A stretch of DNA of 64,000 nt from Sphingopyxis witflariensis (GTDB taxonomy: Bacteria > Pseudomonadota > Alphaproteobacteria > Sphingomonadales > Sphingomonadaceae): contig NZ_NISJ01000001.1 in NCBI RefSeq assembly GCF_002205635.1, forward strand, positions 62,001 through 126,000, given 5' to 3'. Shown here piece after piece: positions 9,062 through 17,500 of the stretch (position 1 is the stretch's first letter; every line of letters starts with the position of its first letter). The position numbers and the translations under genes are program-made. Below the pieces are notes generated by a model, which saw only the letters and a list, made by a program, of their open reading frames with translations, did not search any database and was not told the origin of the DNA.

Positions 9062-11029
9062 TTATGCGCCGAGCCGTGCCAGGATCTGGGGGGTGATCTT
9101 CTCGACCGTCAGGCCGAAATGATCGTAAAGATCGTCGATCGGTGCCGAGGCGCCGAAGCTGTCGATGCCGAAACGCAGACCATCGCGGCCGGTGTAGCGT
9201 TCCCAGCCAAAGGTCGTGCCCGCCTCGATCGAAACGGTCAGCACGCCCGCCGGCAGAATATCGGCCTGATAGGTGGAGGTCTGTTCGTCGAACAATTCGG
9301 TCGACACCATCGAGACGACGTCGGCGCCATGGCCTGCGGCCTCGAGCTTGTCGGCGATGTCCATCGCCAGCGACACTTCCGAACCCGTCGCGACGAGCAC
9401 AACCTTGCGGGCCGACGATGCGCCGCGCAGGCGGTAACCGCCTTTCGCGCAAAGATTTTCGCTGACGTCATGACGCAGCGCCGGAAGATTCTGACGCGTC
9501 AGCGCGAGCAGCGAGGGCCGGTCGGCCTGTGCCAGCGCGAGCGCCCAACATTCGGCGGTCTCGACCGCATCGGCGGGGCGCATCACGAGCAGGTTCGGCA
9601 TCGCGCGGAGCGACTGCAGATGTTCGATCGGCTGGTGCGTCGGGCCGTCTTCGCCAAGACCGATGCTGTCGTGGGTCATCACATAGACAACACGCTGCTG
9701 CTGCAGCGCCGACAGGCGGATCGCGCCGCGGCAATAGTCGGCAAAGACAAGGAAAGTGCCGCCATAAGGAACGACGCCGCCGTGCAGCGCCATGCCGTTC
9801 ATCGCCGCGGCCATGCCGAATTCGCGGATGCCATAATAGATATAGCGACCCGAATAATCGTCTTTGGTCAGCGGCTTGGTCGACGAAGTTTTGGTGTTGT
9901 TTGAACCGGTCAAATCGGCGCTACCGCCGATCATCGCCGCGATATCGGTCGTCAGCGCGCCCAGCGTATTCTCCGACGCCTTGCGAGTCGCGACCTTCGG
10001 CGGCTCGGCGACGAGACCGTCGAGATAGGCTTTGAAGGCATCACCCGGAACGACCTTGCCGGCGATCCGGTCAGAAAATTCCGTTCTCTTTTCGTTACTT
10101 GCGAGTCGGTCGCTCCATTCGGAATGAAGCGCCTTACCGCGTGCGCCGAAACCGGCCCAGGTCGCGGCGATATCGGCCGGGATGACGAAGGGTTCGGACG
10201 TCCAGCCGAGTTCCGTGCGCGCAGCGGCGATCTCGTCGGCGCCCAGCGGCGAACCGTGGGTGGCCGACGTGCCCTGCTTGTTCGGCGCGCCGAAACCGAT
10301 GATCGTGCGGCACGCGATCAGCGACGGGCGCGGATCGGCGAGTGCGGCGTCGATCGCGCGGCGAATGTCGGCGGGATCATGGCCGTCGCAGCTTTCGACG
10401 TGCCAGCCGGTCGCGACATAGCGCGCCGCTATATCTTCGCTGCTCGACAGGTCGATCGATCCGTCGATTGTGATCTTGTTGTCGTCCCACAGCACGGTCA
10501 GGCGGCCGAGGCCGAGGTGCCCGGCGAGGCCGATGGCTTCGTGGTTGATGCCTTCCATCAGGCAGCCGTCGCCAGCGATCACCCAGGTGCGGTGATCGAC
10601 CAGATCGTCGCCATACAGCGCATTGAGGTGACGCTCGGCAATCGCCATGCCGACCGAGGTCGCCAGGCCCTGGCCCAACGGGCCGGTCGTCGTTTCGACG
10701 CCTGCGAGCTCGAAATTCTCGGGATGTCCGGCGCAGGGGCTGTGGAGCTGGCGGAAATTGCGAATGTCGTCGATCGTCGGCCGCGCATAGCCCGCGAGGT
10801 GAAGCGTCGCATAGGCGAGCATCGAACCATGGCCCGCCGACAGGACGAATCGGTCGCGGTCGGCCCAACGCGGGTCGGTCGGATCAAATTTCAGATAGTC
10901 CGAATAAAGGACCGTCGCGACATCGGCCATGCCCATGGGCATCCCCGGATGACCGCTGTTTGCGGCCTGGACGGCGTCCATCGCAAGTGCGCGGATAGCA
11001 TTGGCGAGCTGACGTTCGGGCTGTGTCAT
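9062..11029 (-). CDS. tkt: transketolase
   Basis: Thiamine-diphosphate enzyme moving two-carbon units between sugar phosphates in the pentose phosphate pathway. The 655-residue chain has the N-terminal AMDAVQAANSGHPGMPMGMA, the substrate loop FVLSAGHGSMLAYATLHLAGY, the ThDP motif starting GDGCLMEGINHEA and ending with N, and the pyrimidine-domain segment THDSIGLGEDGPTHQPIEHL. It is the first gene of the leftward glycolytic operon; its promoter must lie in the 170 bp shared with the divergent gene at 11204. Confidence 0.97.
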   Translation of the reverse strand: MTQPERQLANAIRALAMDAVQAANSGHPGMPMGMADVATVLYSDYLKFDPTDPRWADRDRFVLSAGHGSMLAYATLHLAGYARPTIDDIRNFRQLHSPCAGHPENFELAGVETTTGPLGQGLATSVGMAIAERHLNALYGDDLVDHRTWVIAGDGCLMEGINHEAIGLAGHLGLGRLTVLWDDNKITIDGSIDLSSSEDIAARYVATGWHVESCDGHDPADIRRAIDAALADPRPSLIACRTIIGFGAPNKQGTSATHGSPLGADEIAAARTELGWTSEPFVIPADIAATWAGFGARGKALHSEWSDRLASNEKRTEFSDRIAGKVVPGDAFKAYLDGLVAEPPKVATRKASENTLGALTTDIAAMIGGSADLTGSNNTKTSSTKPLTKDDYSGRYIYYGIREFGMAAAMNGMALHGGVVPYGGTFLVFADYCRGAIRLSALQQQRVVYVMTHDSIGLGEDGPTHQPIEHLQSLRAMPNLLVMRPADAVETAECWALALAQADRPSLLALTRQNLPALRHDVSENLCAKGGYRLRGASSARKVVLVATGSEVSLAMDIADKLEAAGHGADVVSMVSTELFDEQTSTYQADILPAGVLTVSIEAGTTFGWERYTGRDGLRFGIDSFGASAPIDDLYDHFGLTVEKITPQILARLGA

Positions 11030-11203
11030 TATTCCCCCGGAATGGCTGGGTAAGCGCCCGGGCCCAAATAGACTCTGGGCGTCCGGATCGGATGCGCACA
11101 GCCCTTTGCGGCGTGGGGGTCAGGAGTCAACCGCTGGCGGCAGAAAATCGTCGTATTTTGGACCGAGAGGGCAATTGCACCCCTTCGGCTGCGCTGCTAC
11201 CCC

Positions 11204-11416
11204 ATGCACATGGAACTCGATCTCGACGAATCCAGCCTGGCCATCGGCCGCATCGAACGTGCGCTCAGCCGCATCGAAAGGGCTTTGACCGAGCGGGCGA
11301 CCCGCCCCGCCCCCTCCGTTGTCGCTCCAGCGGACGACCAGTCGGCGCTGAAAGCCGAAGTCGTCGCCGTCATCGGCGAACTCGATCGATTGATTGCGGA
11401 GGCCGACCGTGGCTGA
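11204..11416 (+). CDS. small coiled-coil protein upstream of zapA
   Basis: A 70-residue acidic protein, almost entirely predicted helix with heptad-like spacing (IGRIERALSRIERAL, then ALKAEVVAVIGELDRLIAEA). It has no signal peptide or membrane segment. Its 3' end overlaps the GTG start of zapA by 8 nt, so the two are translationally coupled; small coiled-coil genes in this position are typical of alphaproteobacterial zapA loci. An involvement in division is an inference from position. The ATG two codons downstream is an alternative start. Confidence 0.75.
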   Translation: MHMELDLDESSLAIGRIERALSRIERALTERATRPAPSVVAPADDQSALKAEVVAVIGELDRLIAEADRG

Positions 11417-11855
11417 TGTCAAACTGACCATCGCCGGACGCCCTTATGACGTCCATTGCGCCGACGGACAGGAAGCCCAACTGGTCCAGCTCGCGTCGGT
11501 CGTCGATGAAAAGGCGCGCGGCATCCAGGGCGGAACCGAAGTACGGCAGCTGCTGTTCGCGGCGCTGATGCTCGCCGACGAAGCGCAGGAAACAAAGGGC
11601 AAGATCGCAAAGGCCGAGCCGCAGTCCGACTCGCTCCGCGCGGCGGTCGCGCTCGCCGAAAGCCGAGAAGCCACAGCACGCGACGAACTGCACGCGGCGA
11701 TCGAGCGCGAACAGGCCGCGCTGAGGGAACTCGAAGCCGTAAGGCAATCGGCGTCGGCCGCACCCGCGCAGGTCCGCCCTGCACATGAACGCGCATTGCT
11801 GCAAATCGCCGACCGGATCGAAGCGTTGGCCACGAAATTCGAACAATTGCCCTGA
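11409..11855 (+). CDS. zapA: cell division protein ZapA
   Basis: ZapA binds FtsZ and cross-links protofilaments in the Z ring. From the GTG at 11409 the protein is 148 residues, starting VADVKLTIAGRPYDVHCADGQE, the conserved ZapA beta-hairpin, followed by VVDEKARGI and LLFAALMLADEAQE. The second half is a long coiled coil, as in other ZapA. GTG is preferred over the earlier TTG (11394) because a good ribosome site (GCGGAGG, 11396-11402) sits about 6 nt before it and because it overlaps the upstream stop. The next genes are the 6S RNA and fau, the conserved zapA-ssrS-fau order. Confidence 0.9.
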   Translation: MADVKLTIAGRPYDVHCADGQEAQLVQLASVVDEKARGIQGGTEVRQLLFAALMLADEAQETKGKIAKAEPQSDSLRAAVALAESREATARDELHAAIEREQAALRELEAVRQSASAAPAQVRPAHERALLQIADRIEALATKFEQLP

Positions 11856-11916
11856 GCGCGCGCGGCGCGCTCCAGCAAACCCCTTGAGCGCGAGCCCCCG
11901 CGGCCCTACATAGGGG

Positions 11917-12079
11917 ACGGCGGGTTCTGCCCGGCACGAGCTTTTGCGAAAATCCCTGAGGCGATACATCTTCCTAGGGAGCTGTCCCTGCCCGGACCCT
12001 GGTCCGATGCACATGGTTCCCACCTGACGTTACTGGCGTCAGAGGATCTTCCAGCAAACGACCTCGGCGGTCCCGCCAA
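11917..12079 (+). ncRNA. ssrS: 6S RNA
   Basis: A non-coding 160-nt stretch between zapA and fau, the conserved site of the alphaproteobacterial 6S RNA that binds RNA polymerase holoenzyme in stationary phase. The ends form a terminal stem readable by eye: GGCGGG (11919-11924) with CCCGCC (12072-12077), then CTGCC (11927-11931) with GGCGG (12066-12070), separated by small bulges. This closes a long irregular hairpin, the 6S architecture. Exact 5' and 3' ends are estimates. Reading frames crossing this region have no family support. Confidence 0.82.
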
Positions 12080-12117
12080 CCGATTCTAAGCAGTCCTGAG
12101 GAGGCCCGGAAAAGGCG

Positions 12118-12711
12118 ATGCCCGACCTGTCCGCCGACCTCGCCCAGCAAAAGCAGAAATTGCGCGAGAAATTGCGCTTTCGTCGCCGTCATTTCGCCGC
12201 GAATCTTGATGAAATGACGCGGCGGATCGCATTCCGCGCGCCACCGGCACCGCTCGCCGGCATATTGAACGCACATAACAGCATCGGCGCTTATGCCGCA
12301 TGCGGTGGCGAACCCGATATACTGCCGATGCTTGCATTATGGACCGACGAAGGCCGAATCGCCCTGCCCCATCATGCCGACCGCATCGACACAATGACCT
12401 TCCGTCACTGGCAAAGCGGTGACGCGCTGGTGAAAGGGCCATGGAGCACGTCCCAGCCCACCGATACCAACGAATCAACCAGCCCGGGCCTGATTCTCTG
12501 CCCGCTGGTCGGATTCGACCGCCATGGTGGACGGATCGGTCAAGGCGGCGGCCATTATGATCGCTATTTCGCCGCGCACCCCGCTGCCCTGCGGATCGGC
12601 ATCGCTTGGTCGGTCCAGGAAGTGGACACCGTACCATCCGAATCAACCGACATCGCGCTCGACGCGGTGCTGACCGAACAAGAACTCATCATCACTGGAG
12701 ACCGTCTGTGA
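12118..12711 (+). CDS. fau: 5-formyltetrahydrofolate cyclo-ligase
   Basis: Converts 5-formyl-THF to 5,10-methenyl-THF with ATP in folate metabolism. The 197-residue protein has the N-terminal basic helix with KQKLREKLRFRRRHF and the C-terminal active-site motif CPLVGFDRHGGRIGQGGGHY followed by DRYFA, where the Gly-rich loop and Tyr-Asp-Arg are diagnostic. A GAGGAGG-like ribosome site (12098-12104) precedes it. It follows 6S RNA, and its stop overlaps the next gene's start (GTGA). Confidence 0.94.
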   Translation: MPDLSADLAQQKQKLREKLRFRRRHFAANLDEMTRRIAFRAPPAPLAGILNAHNSIGAYAACGGEPDILPMLALWTDEGRIALPHHADRIDTMTFRHWQSGDALVKGPWSTSQPTDTNESTSPGLILCPLVGFDRHGGRIGQGGGHYDRYFAAHPAALRIGIAWSVQEVDTVPSESTDIALDAVLTEQELIITGDRL

Positions 12712-12938
12712 GCAACGAACCCGCCAATCCCCAGCCGACCTGGCGCAAGCCCGCGGGCATGCTGCTGATCCTGCTGCTGATCGCGGTGTGGGCGGTCATC
12801 ATCGCCAGCCTGTCACCGTGGGTCGGCACCTGGCACGTGCTGTTGCAGGGCATCTTTTATCTGGTGACGGGGGTGATCTGGATCATGCCGCTGAAGCCCC
12901 TGCTCCGCTGGATGGAATTGGGGACCTGGCGCGACTAG
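12708..12938 (+). CDS. DUF2842 small membrane protein
   Basis: A 76-residue inner-membrane protein starting at GTG (12708) and overlapping the fau stop by 4 nt. It shows a Pro-rich N-tail (TWRKPAGM), a first transmembrane helix LLILLLIAVWAVIIASL, a second beginning LLQGIFYLVTGVIWIMPLKP, and the closing RWMELGTWRD. This layout matches the short DUF2842 family, found mainly in alphaproteobacteria; its function is unknown. Confidence 0.85.
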   Translation: MSNEPANPQPTWRKPAGMLLILLLIAVWAVIIASLSPWVGTWHVLLQGIFYLVTGVIWIMPLKPLLRWMELGTWRD

Positions 12939-13040
12939 GGATCGGAATCGCCCAGCGCGCCGAATGGCGCACCCAAGTGCGTGCGATATCAAATATATAA
13001 GAAGAGAGGCTGCGTCATTCCGGCCTAAATCGGCGGGGAA

Positions 13041-13117
<77 letters not shown>

Positions 13118-13289
13118 TTGCGCTTGGGAGCCGCGCCAATATGACCCCTGCCCCGACCTGTCAACCGAAGCCATGATGCGGATCGCACATTTGCTAATAT
13201 GCGCGCGCGCCGAAGAGCGCACCCAAGTGCTTGCGATATCGAATATTTAGATGAGAGGCTGCGCCATTCCGGCCTAAATCGGCAGGGAA

Positions 13290-13366
<77 letters not shown>

Positions 13367-13409
13367 TTGCGCTTGGGAGCCGCGCCAATATGGCCCCTGC
13401 CCCGACCTG

Positions 13410-14639
13410 TCAACCGTCGCTTTCAGACTTCGCGCGATTTAAACGATCGCGCATCTCGTCAACCGCGGTCAGCGTACCTCGTTCGAACAGGAAGCCTCCC
13501 AAATCCGGCGTCCCGGTCGACTGCAAAACGGTCTGCAAAATCAAGAGCAGCGGGACCGCCAGCAAAGCCCCCGGCGCACCCCACACCCAACCCCAGAAGC
13601 TGAGCGACACGAGAATCAGCAACGGATTGATCGTCAGACGCTTTCCGAGCACCAAAGGGGTGATCAGATTTGCCTCGACCGTGTGGACGCCAATGAAGAT
13701 GATCGCAGGCAATAGCGCGATGCCGACGGCGTCGAATGTCATCAGCCCGCCCAGCCCCAGCAGCACAGCGGCGACGATCGGCCCCAGATAGGGCACGAAA
13801 TTGCACAGGGACACGATGCCGCCCCACATGAAGGGCGACGGCATGCCCAGCGCCCACAGCATCAGCGCGACGGCCAGCCCCAGGATCGCGTTGATCATCG
13901 TGATCGTCGCCAGATAGTCGGCGGTCGCATCGACGACATTCTGGATTACGCGCGCCGTCTGCATCGCGCCATCAAAGCTGCCCCGACGGCGAATCGTGCC
14001 TTTGCGCAGCCGGGTCCAGCCGGCGAGGAAGAAAAAGATCACCAGCACCGCAAAGAACAGCTGGATCGCCGCTGCCGGCGCGGCCGAGATGAAATAGTCG
14101 AAGACCGATGTCGGCGCCGTCGCGGCCACCGCCTGCGCCGTCGCTTCGGTCCCGCTCGCCACCGACGTCAGCGATCGATCGACGAATCGCTGCAACGTCG
14201 AATAAAAATCGATCAGCGGTGCAAGATTGCTTTGAATACGCGGAATCGATTCGGGAAGCCGCGCGAACCAGCCAGTCGCCGGGACGACGATGATCGCCAG
14301 CGCGGCATTGACCAGCATCAGGAAGGTGGTCAGCGAGAGGAAGGACGCGAGCCCCGAAGGCACGCCGCGCCGCTCGAGCCACTCAAGGAGGGGCACCAGC
14401 GCGATAGCAATGACGATGGCCGCGGTCAGCGGCAGGAAAAACTCGGCTCCCGCCTGCAAGGCAAAGGGTAGGCCGAGGCAAAGCGCCGCACCCATGATCA
14501 GGGCAAGCGCCGCGAGAAGGCGGTCGCGGCGAAAATCATCAATCTCGATCTGCTGCAGGGGATTGATGCGCGGCGTGCGTGCTTCCTTCCCCGCCCTGTC
14601 CTCGGCCACCCCGTGCTTCTCCTGCGCTATTTTATGCAT
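13410..14639 (-). CDS. AI-2E family transporter (PerM-like)
   Basis: A 409-residue inner-membrane protein of the AI-2E/PerM family, permease-like exporters of diverse or unknown substrates. It has a ~40-residue polar N-tail, paired hydrophobic helices (LAALALIMGAALCLGLPFAL and FFLPLTAAIVIAIALVPLL), a central amphipathic region, then the family-typical C-terminal helices with GIVSLCNFVPYLGPIVAAVL, TVEANLITPLVLGKRLTINP and the Gly/Trp segment WGWVWGAPGALLAVPLL. Its stop codon lies inside the right end of the tRNA-Asp duplication. The family name does not prove autoinducer transport. Confidence 0.92.
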   Translation of the reverse strand: MHKIAQEKHGVAEDRAGKEARTPRINPLQQIEIDDFRRDRLLAALALIMGAALCLGLPFALQAGAEFFLPLTAAIVIAIALVPLLEWLERRGVPSGLASFLSLTTFLMLVNAALAIIVVPATGWFARLPESIPRIQSNLAPLIDFYSTLQRFVDRSLTSVASGTEATAQAVAATAPTSVFDYFISAAPAAAIQLFFAVLVIFFFLAGWTRLRKGTIRRRGSFDGAMQTARVIQNVVDATADYLATITMINAILGLAVALMLWALGMPSPFMWGGIVSLCNFVPYLGPIVAAVLLGLGGLMTFDAVGIALLPAIIFIGVHTVEANLITPLVLGKRLTINPLLILVSLSFWGWVWGAPGALLAVPLLLILQTVLQSTGTPDLGGFLFERGTLTAVDEMRDRLNRAKSESDG

Positions 14640-14807
14640 CCTACGCGAGCTTTACCTGCCGCACCAGCAGGTCGATTTCGACCGATCGGCTACCGTCGAC
14701 TGTCCCTCTTTGGGGCAGTATCGGCAATTTCGTTCACATCCTTAACCTGAAATTACCCTTTTTCTCCGATTGCGGACTGCAAGGACCAGCTATCGGAGTA
14801 TCACATC

Positions 14808-15824
14808 ATGATGAAAGCGCCTGTGGGGGGCGCGAAGCATCATCGGCTTCTACCCTCTTGTTCGTTTATCGGCCTGCTCGCCTCGCTCGCGCTGCCAGCA
14901 CAGGCTCAAGTGTCGCCGCCGCCCGCCACCCGTGCGGGCACGACGATCAGTAACACCGCAACCGCGACCTTCGACGCCGGAGGCGGCCCGCAAACGGTCG
15001 ATTCGAACCGCGTCGAGCTGCTCGTCGACGAATTGCTCGATGTCACGGTTGCGTCCAACAATCCGACCGATGTTCCGACGACGCCAGGCGCGACCGGCCA
15101 GGTCCTGAGCTTTCGGGTGACCAACAGCGGCAACGGACCCGAGAATTTCGTGCTGAGCACGATCGCCAATGCCGGCGGCGACAATTATGATCCCGCCGTC
15201 ACGCAAATCTACATCGACGCCAACGGCGACAACGCGTTCGATCCGAATGTCGATACGCTCTATACGCCCGGCACCGGCGATCCGCTGCTCCAGCCCGAGA
15301 CCGCTATCACGGTTTTCGTCGTCGCGACGACGCCCGGGGCGGTCGTCGACGGCAATCGCGGCATTGTCAGCCTTGTTGCTGCAGCAAAGACCGGTATCGG
15401 CACGCCGGGTAGCAGCTTTGCCGGTCAGGGCGAAGGCGGCGGCGACGCGGTCGTCGGATCGACCGGCGCCGATGCCGACGACGACGGTGCCTTCATCGTA
15501 TCGGCAGCGGCGGTGACCCTCGTCAAATCGGCGGCGGTGACCAATGCCCTCGGCACGACCGATCCCATTCCCGGCGCGACGATCACCTATACGATCGTCG
15601 CGACCGTCGTGGGCAGCGGATCGGTCAGCGGGCTCGCGATCACCGACAATATTCCCGCAAACACGATCTACACCCCCGCCTCGATCACCCTTGGCGGCAC
15701 GGCACTGTCCGACGCCGCCGATGCCGACGCGGGCGACTATAACGGCACCCGGATCAACGTCGCGCTCGGCACCGTCGCCGGCGGACAGACCCGGACCGTC
15801 ACCTTCCGAACCATAATTCAATGA
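14808..15824 (+). CDS. secreted DUF11-type surface protein A
   Basis: A 338-residue exported protein with a signal peptide ending LPAQAQ. Directly after it comes GTTISNTATATFDAGG, a motif shared with the third and fourth proteins of the cluster. A first beta-sandwich includes SFRVTNSGNGPENFVLSTI and an acidic segment IYIDANGDNAFDPNVDT that looks like a calcium-binding D-x-N-x-D loop. The C-terminal half is a DUF11 domain (PGATITYTIVATVVGSG, LAITDNIPANTIYTPASITL). No anchor is visible. First gene of a four-gene rightward cluster; CGGAG at 14794-14798 is a candidate ribosome site. The role is probably structural or surface-located, by inference. Confidence 0.82.
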   Translation: MMKAPVGGAKHHRLLPSCSFIGLLASLALPAQAQVSPPPATRAGTTISNTATATFDAGGGPQTVDSNRVELLVDELLDVTVASNNPTDVPTTPGATGQVLSFRVTNSGNGPENFVLSTIANAGGDNYDPAVTQIYIDANGDNAFDPNVDTLYTPGTGDPLLQPETAITVFVVATTPGAVVDGNRGIVSLVAAAKTGIGTPGSSFAGQGEGGGDAVVGSTGADADDDGAFIVSAAAVTLVKSAAVTNALGTTDPIPGATITYTIVATVVGSGSVSGLAITDNIPANTIYTPASITLGGTALSDAADADAGDYNGTRINVALGTVAGGQTRTVTFRTIIQ

Positions 15825-15835
15825 TGGAGATGTCC

Positions 15836-16300
15836 ATGCGTACCGCCCTTGTCTTATCTTTGGCCGCGCTGCTGCCCGGCCAAGCCCTTGCTGCCAACCA
15901 GGTCGCGCTGAACAACAGCGTGTTCGTCGAACGCGTTTCGACCGACGCGAGCGGCAAGCAGCGCGTCCTGCTCGAAGAACCGAAAGTCGTCGTTCCGGGC
16001 GACCGCCTCGTCTTCGTGCTCAACTATCGCAACGCCGGCGCCCAGCCCGCCGACAAATTCGTGATCACCAATCCGATGCCCTCGGCGGTTCGCTTCGCCG
16101 ACGCGGGCGACACGCAATCACTCGTCTCGGTCGACGGCGGCAAGCAGTGGGGACTGCTTTCCGAGCTGACCGTCGCGATGGCCGACGGCACCCGCCGCGC
16201 GGCGCAGCCCGCCGACGTCACGCACGTCCGTTGGGCATTTCAAAAGCCGATTCCCGTCGGAGGTACCGGCAAGCTCATGTTCCGGGGGGTCGTCAAATAG
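15836..16300 (+). CDS. secreted DUF11-type surface protein B
   Basis: A 154-residue exported protein: signal peptide MRTALVLSLAALLPGQALA, then one compact DUF11-like beta-sandwich with VVVPGDRLVFVLNYRNAGAQ, KFVITNPMPSAVRF and a final strand GGTGKLMFRGVVK. Four in-frame ATGs are available (15821 to 15836). I take 15836 because GGAG lies 7 nt before it and the signal peptide begins there; the first would overlap the upstream stop. It lacks the N-terminal ISNTA motif of its neighbours. Tight spacing to protein A implies co-expression. Confidence 0.8.
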   Translation: MRTALVLSLAALLPGQALAANQVALNNSVFVERVSTDASGKQRVLLEEPKVVVPGDRLVFVLNYRNAGAQPADKFVITNPMPSAVRFADAGDTQSLVSVDGGKQWGLLSELTVAMADGTRRAAQPADVTHVRWAFQKPIPVGGTGKLMFRGVVK

Positions 16301-16374
16301 CTCTTTAAACCAAGCCGCTTAACGGCTGCCGGCGGTGGGGATCAGGCAGCCAATTCCAGTCCAGGAGCTCAGCT

Positions 16375-17430
16375 ATGACCAGTATGCTGAACTATATGGG
16401 CCTCGGTATGGTGGCATGCGCAAGCATCGCCGCAACCCCGGCATATGCCAATGGGACGACCGCAGGCACATCGATCACCAATACCGCAACCGTCGATTAT
16501 CAGGTCGGCGGCGTCGCCCAAGGCCAGCAAAGCGCCTCCAACAGCTTCGTCGTCGATCGCAGGGTCAATCTGCTCGTCGAAGAAGTAGGCAATGCAACCA
16601 CCGAGGTCGCACCGGGTCAAACGAGCGCGGTCACGACCTTCCAGTTGACCAACAGCTCGAACGAAATCCTCGATTTCCTGCTCACCGCCTCGCAGATTAC
16701 CGGCGGCGTCGCCACGCACGGTGGCACCGATACGTTCAATGCGTCCAATATCCGCATCTATCGCGACGCGGCGACCGGCACGCCCGGCAGTTATGATGTC
16801 GCTGACGTACTCGTCACCTATATCGACGAACTCGCCACGGACACGCCGATCCGGCTGTTCGTCGTCGCCGACATTCCGGCGGGCCTTCCCACTGGAGCGG
16901 TCGCGGGCATCCAGCTTCGCGCCACTGCGCTCGAAGGTGGCACGGCCGGCACGCAGGGCGCCGCCGTCACCCAGACCGCAGGCGCCAACACCGCCGCCAA
17001 GGACACCGTCTTCGCCGACGGCGTCGGCGTCAATGATGCCAACCGCGACGCCTCACACAGCGATGCCGACGATTATACGGTCAAGACGGCGACGCTGACC
17101 GTCACCAAATCGAGCCGCGTCGTTTCTGACCCGTTCAACGGCACGACCAACCCGAAACTCATCCCGGGTGCGACGGTCGAATATTGCATCGCGGTGGCGA
17201 ACGCCGCCGGGGGCGCCGACGCGACATCGGTCGCAATCAACGATAGCGTGCCGGGGCAACTCGCCTTCGTCGCGGGATCGATCCGGCTGAACGGGACCGT
17301 CACCGGCGGCACCTGCAACGCCGACGGTACGACGGGGGGCAGCTATGCCGCGCCAGTCGTGTCGGGGACGATTGCGACGATCGCTGCGGGCGCTGCGCGC
17401 ACGCTGATCTTCCAGGCCCTCGTCAACTGA
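16375..17430 (+). CDS. secreted DUF11-type surface protein C
   Basis: A 351-residue exported protein, similar in plan to protein A: signal peptide ending TPAYA, then GTSITNTATVDYQVGG, a VNLLVEEVGN linker, a sandwich with TTFQLTNSSNEILDFLLTA and a DUF11 domain (PGATVEYCIAVANAAGGADA, VAINDSVPGQLAFVAGSIRL). Two cysteines in the last domain (EYCIAV and GTCNADG) may form a disulfide. A strong ribosome site CAGGAG precedes the ATG. It is a paralogue of protein A by order of motifs, though the sequences have diverged widely. Confidence 0.82.
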   Translation: MTSMLNYMGLGMVACASIAATPAYANGTTAGTSITNTATVDYQVGGVAQGQQSASNSFVVDRRVNLLVEEVGNATTEVAPGQTSAVTTFQLTNSSNEILDFLLTASQITGGVATHGGTDTFNASNIRIYRDAATGTPGSYDVADVLVTYIDELATDTPIRLFVVADIPAGLPTGAVAGIQLRATALEGGTAGTQGAAVTQTAGANTAAKDTVFADGVGVNDANRDASHSDADDYTVKTATLTVTKSSRVVSDPFNGTTNPKLIPGATVEYCIAVANAAGGADATSVAINDSVPGQLAFVAGSIRLNGTVTGGTCNADGTTGGSYAAPVVSGTIATIAAGAARTLIFQALVN

Positions 17431-17438
17431 TCGGGTTT

Positions 17439-17492
17439 CCGAAGGGGGCAGCGGGCGCGGGCTGAACAGGCCACCACCGCTACTCCCTTCGG
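17439..17492. promoter_or_regulatory. inverted repeat in leader of the giant gene
   Basis: CCGAAGGG (17439-17446) and CCCTTCGG (17485-17492) form a perfect 8-bp inverted repeat around a 38-base GC-rich loop. The right arm ends 8 nt before the ATG at 17501, so folding in the mRNA would cover the ribosome-binding region. It may attenuate translation of the large protein relative to the upstream small ones; no U-run follows, so it is not a classic terminator. Confidence 0.4.
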
Positions 17493-17500
17493 GGCTTGCC

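Noticed and set aside
6893..9904. A 1003-codon plus-strand open frame
   Set aside because: It lies wholly antisense to pgk, gap and the end of tkt, which have complete motifs; long antisense frames are expected at this GC content, and its translation is His/Arg/Asp-rich without any domain.
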